Shown here: positions 33,930 to 46,912 of the stretch, piece after piece
Position numbering within the stretch: the first letter of the stretch is position 1
Layout of the letters: the number at the start of each line of letters is the position of its first letter
NCBI RefSeq assembly: GCF_043290135.1
Contig: NC_134710.1
Coordinates: forward strand, 206,510,692-206,574,691
Length of the DNA: 64,000 bases
Source: Rhipicephalus microplus
Taxonomy: Eukaryota > Arthropoda > Arachnida > Ixodida > Ixodidae
Direction of reading: 5' to 3'
Translations under genes and position numbers: made by a program
The notes under the pieces: model-generated
Seen by the model: the letters and a program-made list of their open reading frames with translations, nothing else
The model's database searches: none
Told to the model about the DNA's origin: nothing

Positions 33930-35191
33930 CGTTACGAGATGGAGGCAAATGATGCCGTACATGACTTTCGTGTCATCATTATCATGTTTGGATGTGTCGT
34001 TTACCTTCGTCATCTATTGACGTCACGTCATAACAAATTTAGCATATGTGCAGCTAGCGAAACGGCCGCGAGCACGCTCAGAGCGTGGTATGTTGTCATG
34101 TTCTTACATGACACGCGTGTCAGGATTATCATGTTTGCACTAGTCATATATTTCATCATCCATTGACGTCACGTACACCAAATTTGGTATTTGTGGAGCT
34201 TGCAAAATGGCCGCGAGCGCATCATAAAGGGCCCAGTATACTGCAATGTATCGTTGACATGCGCGCACGCTGGGCACAGTGACGCTACGTTAGCAAAACG
34301 CGAGCACTCTATAGTCTGCCCGACGGCAAGCGGCGGCTGCATTTCGCGCCGATGCGTTACCCAGACAACACCGCGTCTCCCGCTTTTCGTAACGGAGGAA
34401 CGCCGGCGAGCACGCGCACCACGTCACGTCGAAATGTATTGGCGCCTTGACTGTGGCATGTAGTCATGATCTCACTCGACACGCATCTCATGATTATCAT
34501 GTTTGCACCAGTCACATGCCTTCGTCATTAATTGGCGCCACGTAATACAATATTTGACACATGTGAAGCTATAGCGAAACGACCGACGCATCATCAGTGT
34601 GGCATGTAGCCATGTTTCATGACACGCATGTCGTGATTATCATGTTTGGATGTGTAATTTACCTATGCCATCCGTTCGCGTCGCGTATCCCGAGTTTTGT
34701 ACATGCGAAGCTAGCGAAACGGCCGCGAGCGCATTATGAGCGTAGCATGTAGTCATGTTGTTACATATGACACGCATCTCATGATTATCATGTTTGCACC
34801 AGTCACATACCTTCGTCTTCCATTCACGTACTGTAATATCAAATTTGGTATATATGACGCTAGCGAAACGGCCACGAGCACATCATGAGCGTGACATTAG
34901 TCATGTTGTTACATGACACGCATATCATAATTTTTATTTTAGGGTCTGCCGCTTGTTTCGCCATGCAATCATGCCATATCATACCAGTTTTGCACCATGC
35001 CATGCGAACGAAACCACCGCAAGAGCTGCAGGACCATGAAATGTAAATTATGACATTCATGGCATACATGTCATGATTTTCATGTTATGACTAGTCAAAT
35101 ATGTTCTTCATACAGTCATGTTATGCCATACAAAGTTTGGTATCGATACCATTATCGAAACGGCCAGGAGAGCTAAAAGTCCTAGGCGGCC
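33930..35191. repeat. Tandem array of about 146-bp units, interrupted
   Basis: The anchor motif (c)atgattatcatgtttg and variants recurs at about 33975, 34122, 34490, 34635, 34781, 34924 and 35070, giving steps of 144-148 bp except one of about 368. Other motifs recur in the same order: 'agctagcgaaacggccgcgag', 'tgacacgcatgtc', 'ccttcgtcatccattgacgt'. The long step reflects a GC-rich inserted segment at about 34225-34445 that lacks these motifs. Units diverge considerably, most in the last two. No coding capacity is seen. Confidence 0.85.
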
Positions 35192-35416
<225 letters not shown>

Positions 35417-37289
35417 CGCTCAAAGTCGTCGAAGTTCGCTAAGAAATCCTTTGCACTTAATACAGCATGACAATCACGCTGACATCGATCGCTGCACAGA
35501 TAAAATGTTGAGTGAGTGGCGGCGCTTACGTGCTCGCACGCAGTTTCGTTGATAACCGCCGCAAATGTCCCATTTGCGTGTTCAACGCCACGCGTGTTCG
35601 TATAGCCATTTTTATCAACGCTGCTATCACGCACTCTGCAATTAAGTGCCTTCATGCCACGGCCACCGCAAGCGAGCTCGGAGCAAACTCGTCTGCCCGA
35701 GAAGTTCGGGCCATCCATCCTGCATTGCACCCCTGATCTCTTGATATAAACTTGTAACCAGCACATGACCTGTGCAACTGCTCACCTTTGTTGGATTAAA
35801 CTACAATTTTGTATATTCATAAAGATCTGTACTCTAAGTTGGTGGTTGACGCAGTGCAAATTGATAGGAATTAAGGTACGTGATGGGTGCATAAGCGAGC
35901 CTTCAATGATGCTAGCACCGCTGGAAATGGCATATGTTGTGCCTAATCAGTGAACATTGAACGTCAATATAAAGTGCATGGTACATTAGACACACAGATG
36001 AATTTCACCATCGAGTCATCTAAGGCAAATTTGTGAGAGACGCTTTAAGTTTTTTGCTTTAATTTCATGTTTACTGTGCACTATCAATGAAATGATCAAT
36101 ATAAAGGAAATATTTGAAAATATTTGTAATTTTGAATATAGCGGCCACTCATTGCAAGAACTTAGTGGAAATACTATCTATGCTCTTTTAAGTTTTGAAT
36201 ATTCACACACCCCTAAAAATGGCAGTGTTGGCCCAAGGGTAGAACAGTGGAACATTAACAGTAGCAGCAACGCATCGGTTGTGCATGAACTCATTGGAAA
36301 CAGTGTTCTAGCAACACGTGGGAGCAGTATGCTGGCATGACACAACATGTGGGACAGCTGCTACTCAGCGGCAGTAACACTCTTTTGGTTGCTACTATGC
36401 CTCAAACTACCACGTGTCAGGCAAAACACTAGCAGAGTTGCAGCTAACTGGTGATGGCCGGACTGCGCATAAGTGACTTTTACGACTGCCTCCTAAAAAA
36501 CCGGTAGATTTATAGGCATTCTCACATGTGTTAAAGCATACTTAAGCATTCCTTTGGACTCGTAAGACCTCTAGAAATGCAAAAAAAAAAAACATTTCAG
36601 CAACAAATGCAGTTTTCTTGTTGGGTATTTCACAATGCCAAATATATTGGTTATTAAGCCTCAATGACAACTAACAGAAACTCAACAGTAGGCATGCATG
36701 CTGCATTGGCACTATGTACAAAACATGTTTTTCGCTGCATTTATTTTCTCACAGGCCAGTCAACAGGCTCCGACTTTCTTTTTACACCCTCCAAACAATC
36801 TCGGTAATTTGTAAATAAGTAGACCGCCGCGATCATGCTTTCTCAATATTACAGAGCTGCGCACCACGCAGAGCCTCTATTTCTAAAAACAATTGCCGCG
36901 CTGCATCCTACGTCTCACCAATGCTCATTCCACACGTAGTGACGTCAACTCGGTGATCGGCGATATGACGCAGCCAGCAGCTCATCGATTGGTGTAAACC
37001 AGGTCTTAACAAACAGTAGTGAAGTGAACGACAGTTCCTGTTCCCACCCACAGCTACGACAGAGATATTCAATCATATGAATTGCGACACTCCCCATAGG
37101 CTCCATGTATATCGAAATCGGGACACGTCACTGGCTCAGTTTTGGGGAGTGAGTAAAGCCCCTTCATCTTGGGAAAGTACCGCCATCCACTGCACGCAGT
37201 GACTGTACTAGCGCACGACCTCCGCACTCTCTCCTCGCCCCTTCAGTGTTTCTGCCGCTCTGCGCTGCTGCTTCTGCGCGATGACTGGT

Positions 37290-37372
37290 CTCCTTCGCGG
37301 TGGTCCAGGGATCCCGGGGGTCCAGACACACTTGCTCTAATAAAGTTTTTCTGTCTGTCTGTCTGTCCTTCG
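37290..37372 (+). repeat. Retroelement 3' tail with AATAAA and (CTGT)n
   Basis: CACACTTGCTCTAATAAAGT is followed by TTTTCTGTCTGTCTGTCTGT. A polyadenylation signal running straight into a simple repeat is typical of a LINE or LINE-dependent element end. No coding part is attached. Confidence 0.4.
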
Positions 37373-37865
37373 CGGTTGCCCGTGGAGACACGCGACTCAT
37401 GCGCTGCGCTGATATTTTTCTTTTTCGCTCGCACCATATTTTCGCCGGGGCTGCACCCAGCTCGCGTAGCGAACATAGCGCGCACTTTAGGTCCATTCGA
37501 TTCACCTTGCACTTCCAGAATTAGTTCATGGTGGTGCCGTCTGGGTGTTGTGTTCGTGCAGGTCACGTTTCAGCAAGTGCAGCAGCGAAGAGACGCGAAA
37601 ATGAATACGAGAGCGCAGATGTCGTGCCCTATCCTACTCGTCGGCTGTCTCGAGGGTTTCGCAGGCTTTGATTCGTAAAAGACGACGCCGCTTACGTTGT
37701 TTGGCATGTGTCTACCAACAAATGTTGACTGTCGTCCTTGTTGCACGCCGCTAAAACAGACACGAATAAAATCGGCTGTGTCGTCTGCTGCTGCGGCCAT
37801 CTTGTACTGCACGAACTCGGAACTATATTACAGTGTTCTAGATCACTGCAGAACTACCTCACAAG

Positions 37866-38016
37866 CAGGTGCAGGGAATTCGTGAACTGGCCTTGCACGA
37901 CAGCTGCACTTTATTGAAACGAATACTGCGGTGCCGCTGCCGCCATGTTGAACTCATGAAACGAATACCGAAGTGCACACACCTCCAGGAACCGGTTCAC
38001 GAATTCAGTGCAGGTG
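37866..38016. repeat. 151-bp fold-back segment
   Basis: CAGGTGCAGGGAATTCGTGA (37866 onward, arm to 37890) and CCGGTTCACGAATTCAGTGC (37992 onward, arm to 38016) are inverted repeats of 25 bp with two to three mismatches. Inside and just beyond them, TGAAACGAAT recurs at about 37915, 37956 and 38015. The structure resembles a small inverted-repeat element. Confidence 0.5.
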
Positions 38017-39769
38017 AAACGAATGGACATTTTGTAATTTTTGCGTACTTTTCTGGCGCTACGCCCAGTGGTTGTACCAATAACTGTTGCAACCAGAATA
38101 CAAATGGCTACGTTTAAAACAGGATTCTCCTGAATGTGCTGAATTCTGTCGAGACTCCATCGAATCACACGTCCAGCAATGGTTATCCAGTCGCAAACGA
38201 ACTACAGAGAATTCTTTCTGCAGCGAACAGTTACCTGCTATGACACAGATTTTCGACTGCGCCTATCGTGATCGTTGGCATCTGTTGAAAATTAATGTGG
38301 AAAAAATAAGTCAGTGAACGAATATATTGAGGCAACACTGGCGATGGTCATCTAATGGAGAATCTTTTTTCATGGTCGTGGCGGGTATTCACATGCAAAA
38401 GAATCACACAAAGTGCGATCTGGCGCTAGAAAAAGATAAAAACAGCTAGGCACTGACAGAAAAAATTGTCAATAATTAACATCAACTTCCTGATAGCAAA
38501 CATAAGCCTTTATTTTGCATAAGTTTTGTAACGTGACAGAACTGTGACGTCATTACGACACCACACGTTTTGTGACGTAATAAATTTTCGTCAGATGTTG
38601 ACGTCATCTCGTAATGATTTTTTGCATCACCTAACCGTTCTTGATGAGGGATCTAGGCTTTCGTCTAAACGATAAGCGCGCCCGTCATTGCTGATGCATA
38701 GCGTCAGTTGGCGAAAATTGTTTTTTTTTTTTCAGTTCATTAGTTTGGACGTCAGCGCACGCATGACTGAGTGCCGATTATTATTTGGTTTTCTCATGCA
38801 TACGGGTAACGTGCAAGGGGTGTTCATGGAATCGCACTCGCTTGCGAAAATTCTCGCTCGCTCAGTAAGTGCTTCAAAATCACCTTTCTGCGGTTTTTCG
38901 GTGACCTTTTTGCTATTCATGTAACACGAACCCAAATTATAACATCGATGAGTTTGGCCACGAAGGTTTGGCAGTCAGTTGCAATTTTGATTCTTATGCA
39001 ATAATTCAGATAAGTTCTGTACTAATCATTTTTAGCACCGCAGATAGTTACTTAATTGTCATTTTGTTAACAAAATTATACATCGTGTCTGAGTGATCAG
39101 CTGCTTTCTATACATTGTTGCTATTTCCATTGCAGACCAATCTGAGCCGCATATTTTGAAACGATTTGGTGAAAAAAACAGAAACCCGACGCAGTTCGAG
39201 CATTATTTTTCTACCACCTAGCTGTGAAGCACAGGAAGCCCCCTCGACAGAGACATATGAACCTCGAGCTGATAGTGAGTAGTTGCTGCTACCTGCTCCT
39301 TTTCACATCTGTAGCAGTTGCCCCTAGCAAAACTATATATAATGCGAACGTAAAGTGTGATATAATAATAATAATAAGAAAAAAAAACACCTGTCTCACT
39401 GAACACTTCATGAAGCGGCTTTTAAAGTAGCAGGCCACATTTACACAGCTACCGGAAGAAACTAATCTTCTAATAAACGTTCATTGCAGTGTTCTCTATT
39501 TATGATCACAATTCTTCCGAATTCACTACACTACCGAAGTGGCACGAACTCACGTGCCTCCATTGAATTGGGCGGCGCGTTTGTGAAAGCTCCGGCGAAA
39601 AATGGCGCCAGGTGCTGCGCGCGCCGAAGGCGGGAGAGGAGAATCGAGGAGGAAACGCGTGCGTGGAGGATAGAGTCATTACATTTCTAGATCAACACAC
39701 ACTTTTTTTTAGGGGGTATTGCCAAGATCAAGGGGCTATGCCTCAATGCGCGCGCCCTCAAGGCACCCT

Positions 39770-40746
39770 AGGATGGATGGATAAATGTGGCTATACCCTT
39801 TAGTTCGGGCGGTGGCTGACGCCACCTAGCCGTAATACTTAGTGAACTAACCACTAGATTTATCTTTTTTTCCCTTTAAATTGTGAAGTTGAGGACTGGT
39901 ACTTTGCAGTGAAGGGTTTAATTTTCACTCGTGCCTTGACTTGAGCCACCAATCAGATTACCTTCTTCTAGTTAATTCTACCCGCTTAAAGTCTATTTTG
40001 CCCTCCCTGTCCCTAAACCCCAGTGCTGTGAAAAACTTTGCGCCATCATCCTGAAGCCCTTTACAGAACACTATCAAGTGATCAGCAGTTTCCTCCTCCT
40101 CTCCACATGCACTGCATACCGTGTCTACCTTTTCGTATTTGGCCCGATATGTCTTGGTTCGCAGTACTCCCGTCCTGGCCTCAAACTGTAGAGAACTACC
40201 CCGAGTATTATCATAGATCCTTTCCTTGGCAATTTCCTGCTTAAAAGTTCGATGGATCTCTAGTGCGGACTTCTTAATCATGCCGATTCTCCACATGTCA
40301 GTCTCCGTTTCCTTCACTTTATTCTTCACCAATAGTTCTTTTTGGTTTGGCCACCTGCTGCTTTCTAAGTACTTATCATTCAATTTCCTGGTTCACTTCC
40401 TCCATTTTGTATCGACACTCTTCATGTACAAGTAGCTGAAAACCTTCCTAGCCCAGCGCTCCTCCCCCATTTCTCTCAATTCTCAAATTTTATCTTTCTG
40501 CTAGCTTCCCTGCCCTCAATTGATGTCCATCCCATATCACCTTGTACTCCCTGATTTGGTGTATTTCCGTGAGCTCCTAAAGCAAGCCTACCCATTCCAC
40601 GTTGCTTAATTTCTAATCTTGCTTGAACTTCTGATCTCATGCACAAGACGACATTGCCGAACGTCAAACCAGGAACCATGACCCCTTTCCGTATTCCTCT
40701 CACAAACATCATACCAATTGTAATTCCACAGTGCCCAATTTTTTGG
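39770..40746 (-). pseudogene. LINE family A, copy 2: C-terminal part and 3' UTR
   Basis: Read on the minus strand it starts near 40746 (GGGCACTGTGGAATTACAAT) and encodes GLTFGNVVLCMRSEVQARLE, then IKQRGMGRLALGAHGNTPNQ and WTSIEGREASRKIKFEN. A stop at 40476 and a frame change follow. The last part (39958-40383) contains KNKVKETETDMWRIGMIKKS and CSACGEEEETADHLIVFC. The 3' UTR ends in ATCC/CATC repeats (39770-39785). It is 5' truncated, without the RT catalytic core. Confidence 0.82.
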
Positions 40747-43280
40747 AGTGTGTAGGTTGTCGCGCCATCAGTTGATGAGCACACGCACTATTAAACGCAT
40801 TACTTGCGTTATGTGCTGCTGCTCCCAGATGGCGCGACAGTCTGCTCCCAAATTACTCTAAAAAAATTGGGCCAACTACATGTTCGGGTTTTGGAACACA
40901 GTTTTGCTGTCAAATCGAGCGACTGCCCTGCGGCTAAGCATCGGCACCGGGTAAACAGTAAACAGTCAGGCATCGCAGCAAGAGGAAGTGCGTTGCCACT
41001 GATCGAGTTCGCCGATGACGTCAATTGCTGACGTCTTTTCACGTTGCCGAAGTGGGCGGAGTCACGACGACGGGCTACGCCTTTCCCTCTCTCTGACGGA
41101 GAAGGGTGGCGAGGCCGCGCGAAGAATTTAAACTAGCTGAAACCGATGTTCTATCCCCTGTAACTTTCTTAATATGGCAGGTATTCGAAAAATTCTTGTG
41201 GCAGCATGTTCACGAAGTAAAAGTGCACTTATTTCTATTTATAACAATTTTTGGACCTTGGGGTGTTTACTGGCCCTTTAAACCCTTTTATAAGAGGCAT
41301 GCCCTAGACAGCAATTTTTGTCTTTTATATGTCTCTTATAAGCAGGGTGCCTTGTATGCATTTCTCATCAACCCGTATTTTACTGTAGGCACACTGGTGT
41401 TCCCATTTGTCTCATATCAGTGTCTCTAAGAGGTTCGATTGTATTATCCTAAAACTAAATAACATTATCATTATCATTGTTATTACTATTATTATTGTTC
41501 AATATTATCAAAAGAAATATTAATAGTGAAACAAGCCAAAAAAATATGGGAATTCCTAAAATTTTTTAAAATTTCTGCATCTCTGCTGCAGATTTCAACA
41601 GACAGTGGTAGTGACACACACAAACAACCAACGAAGCGAACTCCACTGCATCACAATTCAAGTGAGAACAAAACCAGTTGGCCATTTCTCGCGACTTTAG
41701 CACACTTCTAAAGATGCTCGCCGCAGAATGGAAGTGAAGCATGGAAATGAAGTTTTTAATTTTTTTTGCCAAAGTTGGATATTTCATTGGATAATGAAGG
41801 AACGACAGTGGTTTGAGAATGCTCACTCATTTAAACTAAGATTCGTTGGCTGGAACCTAGACGACCATTCAGATTTGTTCTCTCAAATTTGAAGCAGCAC
41901 ATAATAATAGTATATCTATATTGCAAGATGTCTTTTTGGTCACTGGCTTCCACAACACCCTACCGTTTGTTCCCCCCCCCCCCCCCGCAAAAAAGCCCTT
42001 AAAGTGCCAAGGTGTAATATACTGGACAACGTACTGCAACCAAGCAACACCACATACAGAAAAGCTGCGTGACACTTTTCATCTTAGCATTCAAAAAAAT
42101 CATTTTTGCGAGTTTCAGAAAAATCCATGACCCTTAATTCATTCTGGGTCTCGAGAGGAGAACGTTCCAATTGGGCACTGGAATCTAACAAGCATGATGC
42201 ATGAATTGTGCAGTAGCAGTCATCTTGGTCAAGTATGAGATCGCTACATGGTACAAAATGACTGAAATATCAATCACAAGGTAAGACTTTCTGCTTAACA
42301 GCACTAATCAAAGGAAGACCTTGTTTCTCTGCTCCTGCTCTTCCCTACAGTGTGTATTTTGTTGTCCTTGTGTTTTTTATTTCCAATTTATTTTGTAGTA
42401 AACATTACATGATAATGCATTGTTACTTTTCATCGTGGCTTTCCTTGCATATCTTCATTGTTAACATGAATTTGTATATTTTGGTCAAATATCGATACCA
42501 TTACAAAAAGTACTTTATACTAATCAACTTTCATTGTTATTGTCTCTTATTCATGTTTTTTTTTTAGTAACTAACTATTGCACCATTTTCTTTAGTTGGT
42601 TTAGATACTTTTACATTTTTATGCTCATCTTGTAGCTTGGATACAATAACCATGTGCGGGGGTCTTGGTACGCCTACCTGACCTTATGGACACTCTATTG
42701 TATATTCTTCACATTGTACTCATTCAATAAAAGTAAACGTGATTTAAAGAAATAATGAAGTTGTGCATCTTGTATGTTTAGGGAGCAGTGTTTTGAGAGA
42801 GTGTGAAAGTAACATGTGTATGGACCCTATGTCACAGGTGTTCCTTGGAATCACAATCGCTATGGTCTAACAGGGAGTGTATAAGCACATGAGAGTGCGA
42901 AGGGAATCTGTACCACCTGCAAATGCCCAGGCAAAGGGGACAACAACAGTTTCTTCTGACAGTGCCTCTCCTTTCATGGCACCATGATAACAGAGCAGTT
43001 TTATTTTTTCAAGCTCCTCTAATGAACTGATTTAAAAAATGTACGTAAAATGGTTTCCAACTTTTAAGTGTGCAACTAAATTTTGTAACAGGGTCTGGTG
43101 AGGGTGCATGTGCATTGCATGCCTGTTGCCGCATTTAGTTTTTTAAATTATACACTAGAGAGAAAACTTGCACTTGTGTGACATCTATTGGAGCTGCAAC
43201 ACATGCAACTTCAGCCAGCATGGAAATGATGGGTAGAACATGGATTTGTCAAAGCTTCGTTCTTTCGGCTCTGTGTGTTT
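40747..43280. other. No gene recognised; inverted dispersed repeat near 40790-41280
   Basis: The block 40790-41280 ends ...GGTGTTTACTGGCCCTTTAA, the reverse complement of the 'ttaaagggccagtaaacacc' repeat start. It is GC-rich, with TGACGTCA near 41016. ATT-repeat lies at 41462-41505 and a C run near 41973-41987. Frames in 42,300-42,600 are hydrophobic only because the DNA is T-rich. Confidence 0.4.
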
Positions 43281-43293
43281 CCTGTAGCTGCTT

Positions 43294-43531
43294 GATTGAT
43301 ATGTTAGGTTTAACATCCTAAAACCACCATATGATTATGAGAGATGTCAAAGTGGAGGGCTCCTGAAATTTCGACAACCTGGGGTTCTTTAACGTGCAGC
43401 CAAATCTGAGCACACGGGCCTACAGCATTTATGCCTCCATCAAAAATGCAGCCACCACAGTTGGGCTTCGTTCCCGCGACCGGAGAGTCAGTAGCCGAGT
43501 ACCTTAGCCACTTGACCACCGCGGCAAAGTC
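43294..43531 (-). mobile_element. Ruka-type tRNA-derived SINE, full length, with target-site duplication
   Basis: On the minus strand it starts with a tRNA-like head (GCCGCGGTGGTCAAGTGGCT, A box) and a B-box region near 43470-43485 (eroded), then the body through AACCCCAGGTTGTCGAAATT to a 3' end near 43294. It is flanked by CCTGTAGCTGCTT (43281-43293) and CCTGCAGCTGCTT (43532-43544), a 13-bp direct repeat with one mismatch. The family is recognised from memory as the tick Ruka SINE. Confidence 0.85.
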
Positions 43532-43544
43532 CCTGCAGCTGCTT

Positions 43545-46229
43545 TGTCGCAAGATGTTCAACAAACATTCAGCAGTTCCATTTCACCACATTGACTGTTT
43601 AAGCTCACCAATTCAAATCAGGTCCCTAAGTCCACAACAGTCCGTTCTTTTATTTGAAACAAAACCAAAGCACAGCAATAAACAAAGCCACAAGTGTGTT
43701 TGAAGCCGCAAGCACGAAGGTTAGGCAACTCCATGTACTACCCATTATTCCCATGGCGGCTGAATGATCGCACTGCCAGAGTTAACTCTAGTAAATATTG
43801 TAGGAAATTCCAACAAGACACAGAAGGCAAACAGCCTGATGGTAAAGTAGCGTCTGCCTTTCTATTTACAGCACATAGTCCCTACTACAGTTTTTCAAAA
43901 CCTCCTGCTAAAATATTAAATATTTTTATAGCTGGAACTTGCAGGACTCGTAGGAAAAAGAGAACAGCACAGAAAGAGCACATCTATTTTTAGTATGCCG
44001 GGACATATTGCATCTGGTTAGCAGTCTTTGTTTTCAAGCCAAACTTTTTTCAAAAACATTTTTCTCTCAGCATGGCAGTGAGAGCTACAAAGCAATGCGG
44101 CAGCACAAACCTCCTACATAATGTCAATGTCGAGCGTGTGTGAAAAAATCCTGAGCAGAGACAGAAACAGCCTGCGAGCTTGTCTTGAAATGAAAAGTAC
44201 AATGCTCACTAGCAGCAGGATGTCATGCAGGTATTTTCCTTTTTTTAAAGCGACACACCTACATCTGTTGAAGCTCTAAAGGGGCCCTGACACACTTTTC
44301 ACAGTAACCATCGAATGGCTTCATCAAGGGAGCTTATTACCTCACGAATCAACCACCGGAAAATTTTTCGTGATCTGCCAAGTACAAGTATATTCCCAGG
44401 GATTTAGCAGTGTTTGATTGGGTCGGTTGGTGCATAGTGAACGAATAATAAAACAGTGTTAAAGATGGAATGAGAACAAGACACAGCACTGACACAGACA
44501 TCAGCGACTTTTCTTCTCATCCAGTCTTTAGTGCTGCTTTATTACAGCGAAAGCTGTTACGAAATCACAATAAGGATCGTGCGCACCATAGTTGTCCGCC
44601 CCCGGTGTTCATAAACTATCGCGAGAAATAATAAAAACAAATTAGTATATAAAAACACCATGGACTCAATCAGATTCGAACCCGGGCACCCGGGTGCCCG
44701 CCCAGTAATCTACCACGCCGGTGCTTGTGACTCCTTTGCAAACTAGCTTTGGGCAGCAAAGGAATAACAAGGTGTCACACAATGCAAATCGCATAATTAG
44801 TGAGTCGTCGAAAGCAACCACCCATTACAAAAGCTCCAGACATTAATTCTTCATCATCGTTGTCAGCCACAGCAAAAAAAGGCACAAAATTCTTTTCAAG
44901 TGTGTAGTGGCTACCACACTTCTATGTGGAATGACAAAGGATGGGATAGCAAATGTCTTGCCAATCCCCAACAGTGGGTATAGGCCACACGACAAGGCGA
45001 ACAAGAATATCTGCCTAGTATACATAAATGTTATCATTTATGGCATAGCGGGTACCATGGAAGCGAGCTTGCAGCAGCTACCCAAAGAGTATTAAAGGGG
45101 CCCTGCAACACTTTTTGAGCATGGTCAGAAAACGCTGCCGCTCGGTAGTAGAGGCCTCTGACAACATGCGAGCCAAAGATTATAGCCCATAACATGGCCT
45201 GGAATTCACTATAACTAATTAAGTAGCTAAAAATTGCTTTCTCTTCTCCTGAAAAATCACGGAAGACGCTTAAAAATCACTCGTAGAACGCCCATCAGCC
45301 ATTGGCCGATTTGAACATGGCGCACTCGGTCGGTACAGAGATTGCTGTAAGAGGCCGCGACTTGTCCATGCGCGATCACACTGAAATAGCCGCGCATTCG
45401 AAGAAAAAATTAAGAGGAAAGTGCTCAAGGTCACGAGGTGCGTGTGGCGTATTTTATTTTTGCCTCTGCCATCCCTCCCTGCTTAGCTTCCAGCGCCTTT
45501 GTCGGGACGAGAGAAGAGAGAATGCAATTGTAGCATGCGACAAATCTTGGTGAACTCCACCCGCACTGGACAAATTCTTAAACTTCTTGTGGTGTTGAAT
45601 TCGTGAGGCAATAAGCTCTTTTAGTGAATTCATTCCATGGTTACTTGAAGTGTTTGAGGGCTGTGCGTTTCACACAGCCCTGGCGGTTTTTCTTTGTTCA
45701 GTTCACAGGGATTAGTTACAGAGATGAGCAGAAAATGATGGGTATTTTCTCGAATAGACACAACATGAAGCATCAAGTTCACTAACAACAAAAATGGGGA
45801 AAATCAGGCAAGGGAGCAGCAGTGGCAGCATTTATTTGCCAATTACTCTATCGATACAAAGTTCATTAAAAAAATTCTAGAAATATTACTGAGATGAAGA
45901 ATACTAGGCACATTCCATACCTCTCATGAAAGATCCTGCCCCTTTAGAAAAATTTTACCAACGCATTACAATATTGTTTCACCCAAAAAGCTGTCATGAG
46001 CAATCCAGCGATGCACTGTGGTTAAAATTACATAAAACAAATTTAAAATATGTGAGCAAGAGCATTAAAAAAGGGCGAAAGTTTGCACTCGGCTGTGCAA
46101 GGCTTGAGACAGGAAGCTGGCTAATTTTACGGCATTTCATGGCTCCCACTAGGTCGAACTAGGCTGCCACTAGGTTATCCTGGATCTGTTCACCACTGCC
46201 ATTGCCATTTCTACAGCAACAAGCCTTAC
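43545..46229. other. No gene recognised; several dispersed repeats
   Basis: Repeat starts AAAGGGGCCCTGACACACTT (44279) and AAAGGGGCCCTGCAACACTT (45095) lie in the same orientation about 815 bp apart. A tRNA-like repeat lies between them (separate entry). The 45095 block runs through a GC-rich segment to a hairpin GGGCTGTG...CACAGCCC near 45659-45681. Confidence 0.45.
44520..44815 (-). mobile_element. tRNA-like SINE or related repeat
   Basis: On the minus strand, about 44733-44668 contains a tRNA-like block with a strong B box GGGTTCGAATC (complement of 44675-44685) and an 18-bp palindrome CGGGCACCCGGGTGCCCG (44683-44700). The body continues to a gcgaaagctgttacgaaatc end near 44548. No matching stems for a functional tRNA were found. 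Confidence 0.45.
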
Positions 46230-46350
46230 TTCACAATGTGCTGCTTTTTCTTCAGGAGAATGTATTTTCCTTGTGCGTCCTGTAGCTGCAGTGTATCTGC
46301 TCGAGCGGCGAAAGCATGATGCAACTCTGTTGTGCCAGGCATCTCCGTTG
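46230..46350 (-). CDS. Unassigned exon-like segment
   Basis: On the minus strand the segment is preceded by ttgcctag and followed by gtaaggct, good acceptor and donor matches, and is open in one frame throughout. It would encode about 40 residues including PGTTELHHAFAARADTLQLQ and DAQGKYILLKKKQHIVK. The composition is protein-like (amphipathic, lysine-rich end). It would enter in phase 1 and leave in phase 2. I do not recognise the family and found no neighbouring exons, so it may be chance or a fragment of a mobile gene. Confidence 0.25.
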
Positions 46351-46912
46351 CTAGGCAAGGCTTAGCAATAGCAGTGTCATGGTTGCCGCTACTGCACATG
46401 CATGACTTGGTATGACGTCGCAAGGTTAAGCGAGGTGTTCTAGCAGCTGCGGCCTCACTGGAAACGACACACTTTTTACGGCTGACTTGAACAGCTTTGC
46501 TGTTAAAACATTAGCGAGTTTCAAGATGCCATCAGTCTGCACCTACTGGGTACATCAACATATAAGTGCGACTGTCCTCTATACTAAATTTCACTTCTGT
46601 TCATCTACAAAATTACAACTCATACATGAAATATTAAAGCAGTCCATGCCATACACTTCATAATGTAGCTGCATAAAAGGTACCCCGAAAAGAAGGTTGG
46701 GTGGATGCAATAGTTATTTCGTATAACAATCTGTCGCAAGCAAAATTTTAATGCACAGGTCAAAAAATTACATAACACAAAGGTGAATGTACAAACAAAA
46801 TGCACAACAACATTAGGCTTCAAGATGCCACAAACCATCTACAAGGTACATCAACACCTAAAGTGCAACTATGCTCTTTGCTGTTTAACATCACATTTCT
46901 GTTTATGATATA

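Larger units (their letters stand above)
35417..39769. other. No gene recognised; small repeats
   Basis: Mixed composition, GC-richer around 36,900-38,300. It contains a LINE-like tail near 37290-37372 (AATAAAGTTTTTCTGTCTGTC), an inverted repeat at 37866-38016, and a cluster of TGACGT sites (38545-38606). A CpG-rich, start-region-like stretch (37160-37830) contains GCGGCCATCTTG but no frame that I can assign. Confidence 0.4.

Noticed and set aside
33930..35191. CRISPR-like regular array
   Set aside because: Units are about 146 bp and diverge throughout. There are no short identical repeats with unique spacers, and the genome is eukaryotic.
42352..42567. Hydrophobic 71-residue frame that could look like a membrane protein
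   Set aside because: It arises from T-rich DNA; there is no start context, homology or splice context.
44660..44735. Possible tRNA gene on the minus strand
   Set aside because: It has a strong B box but no acceptor/anticodon stem set, and the sequence lies within a longer repeat.
45659..45681. Hairpin followed by T-rich sequence resembling a bacterial terminator
   Set aside because: The surrounding sequence is an animal dispersed repeat, with no prokaryotic gene nearby.
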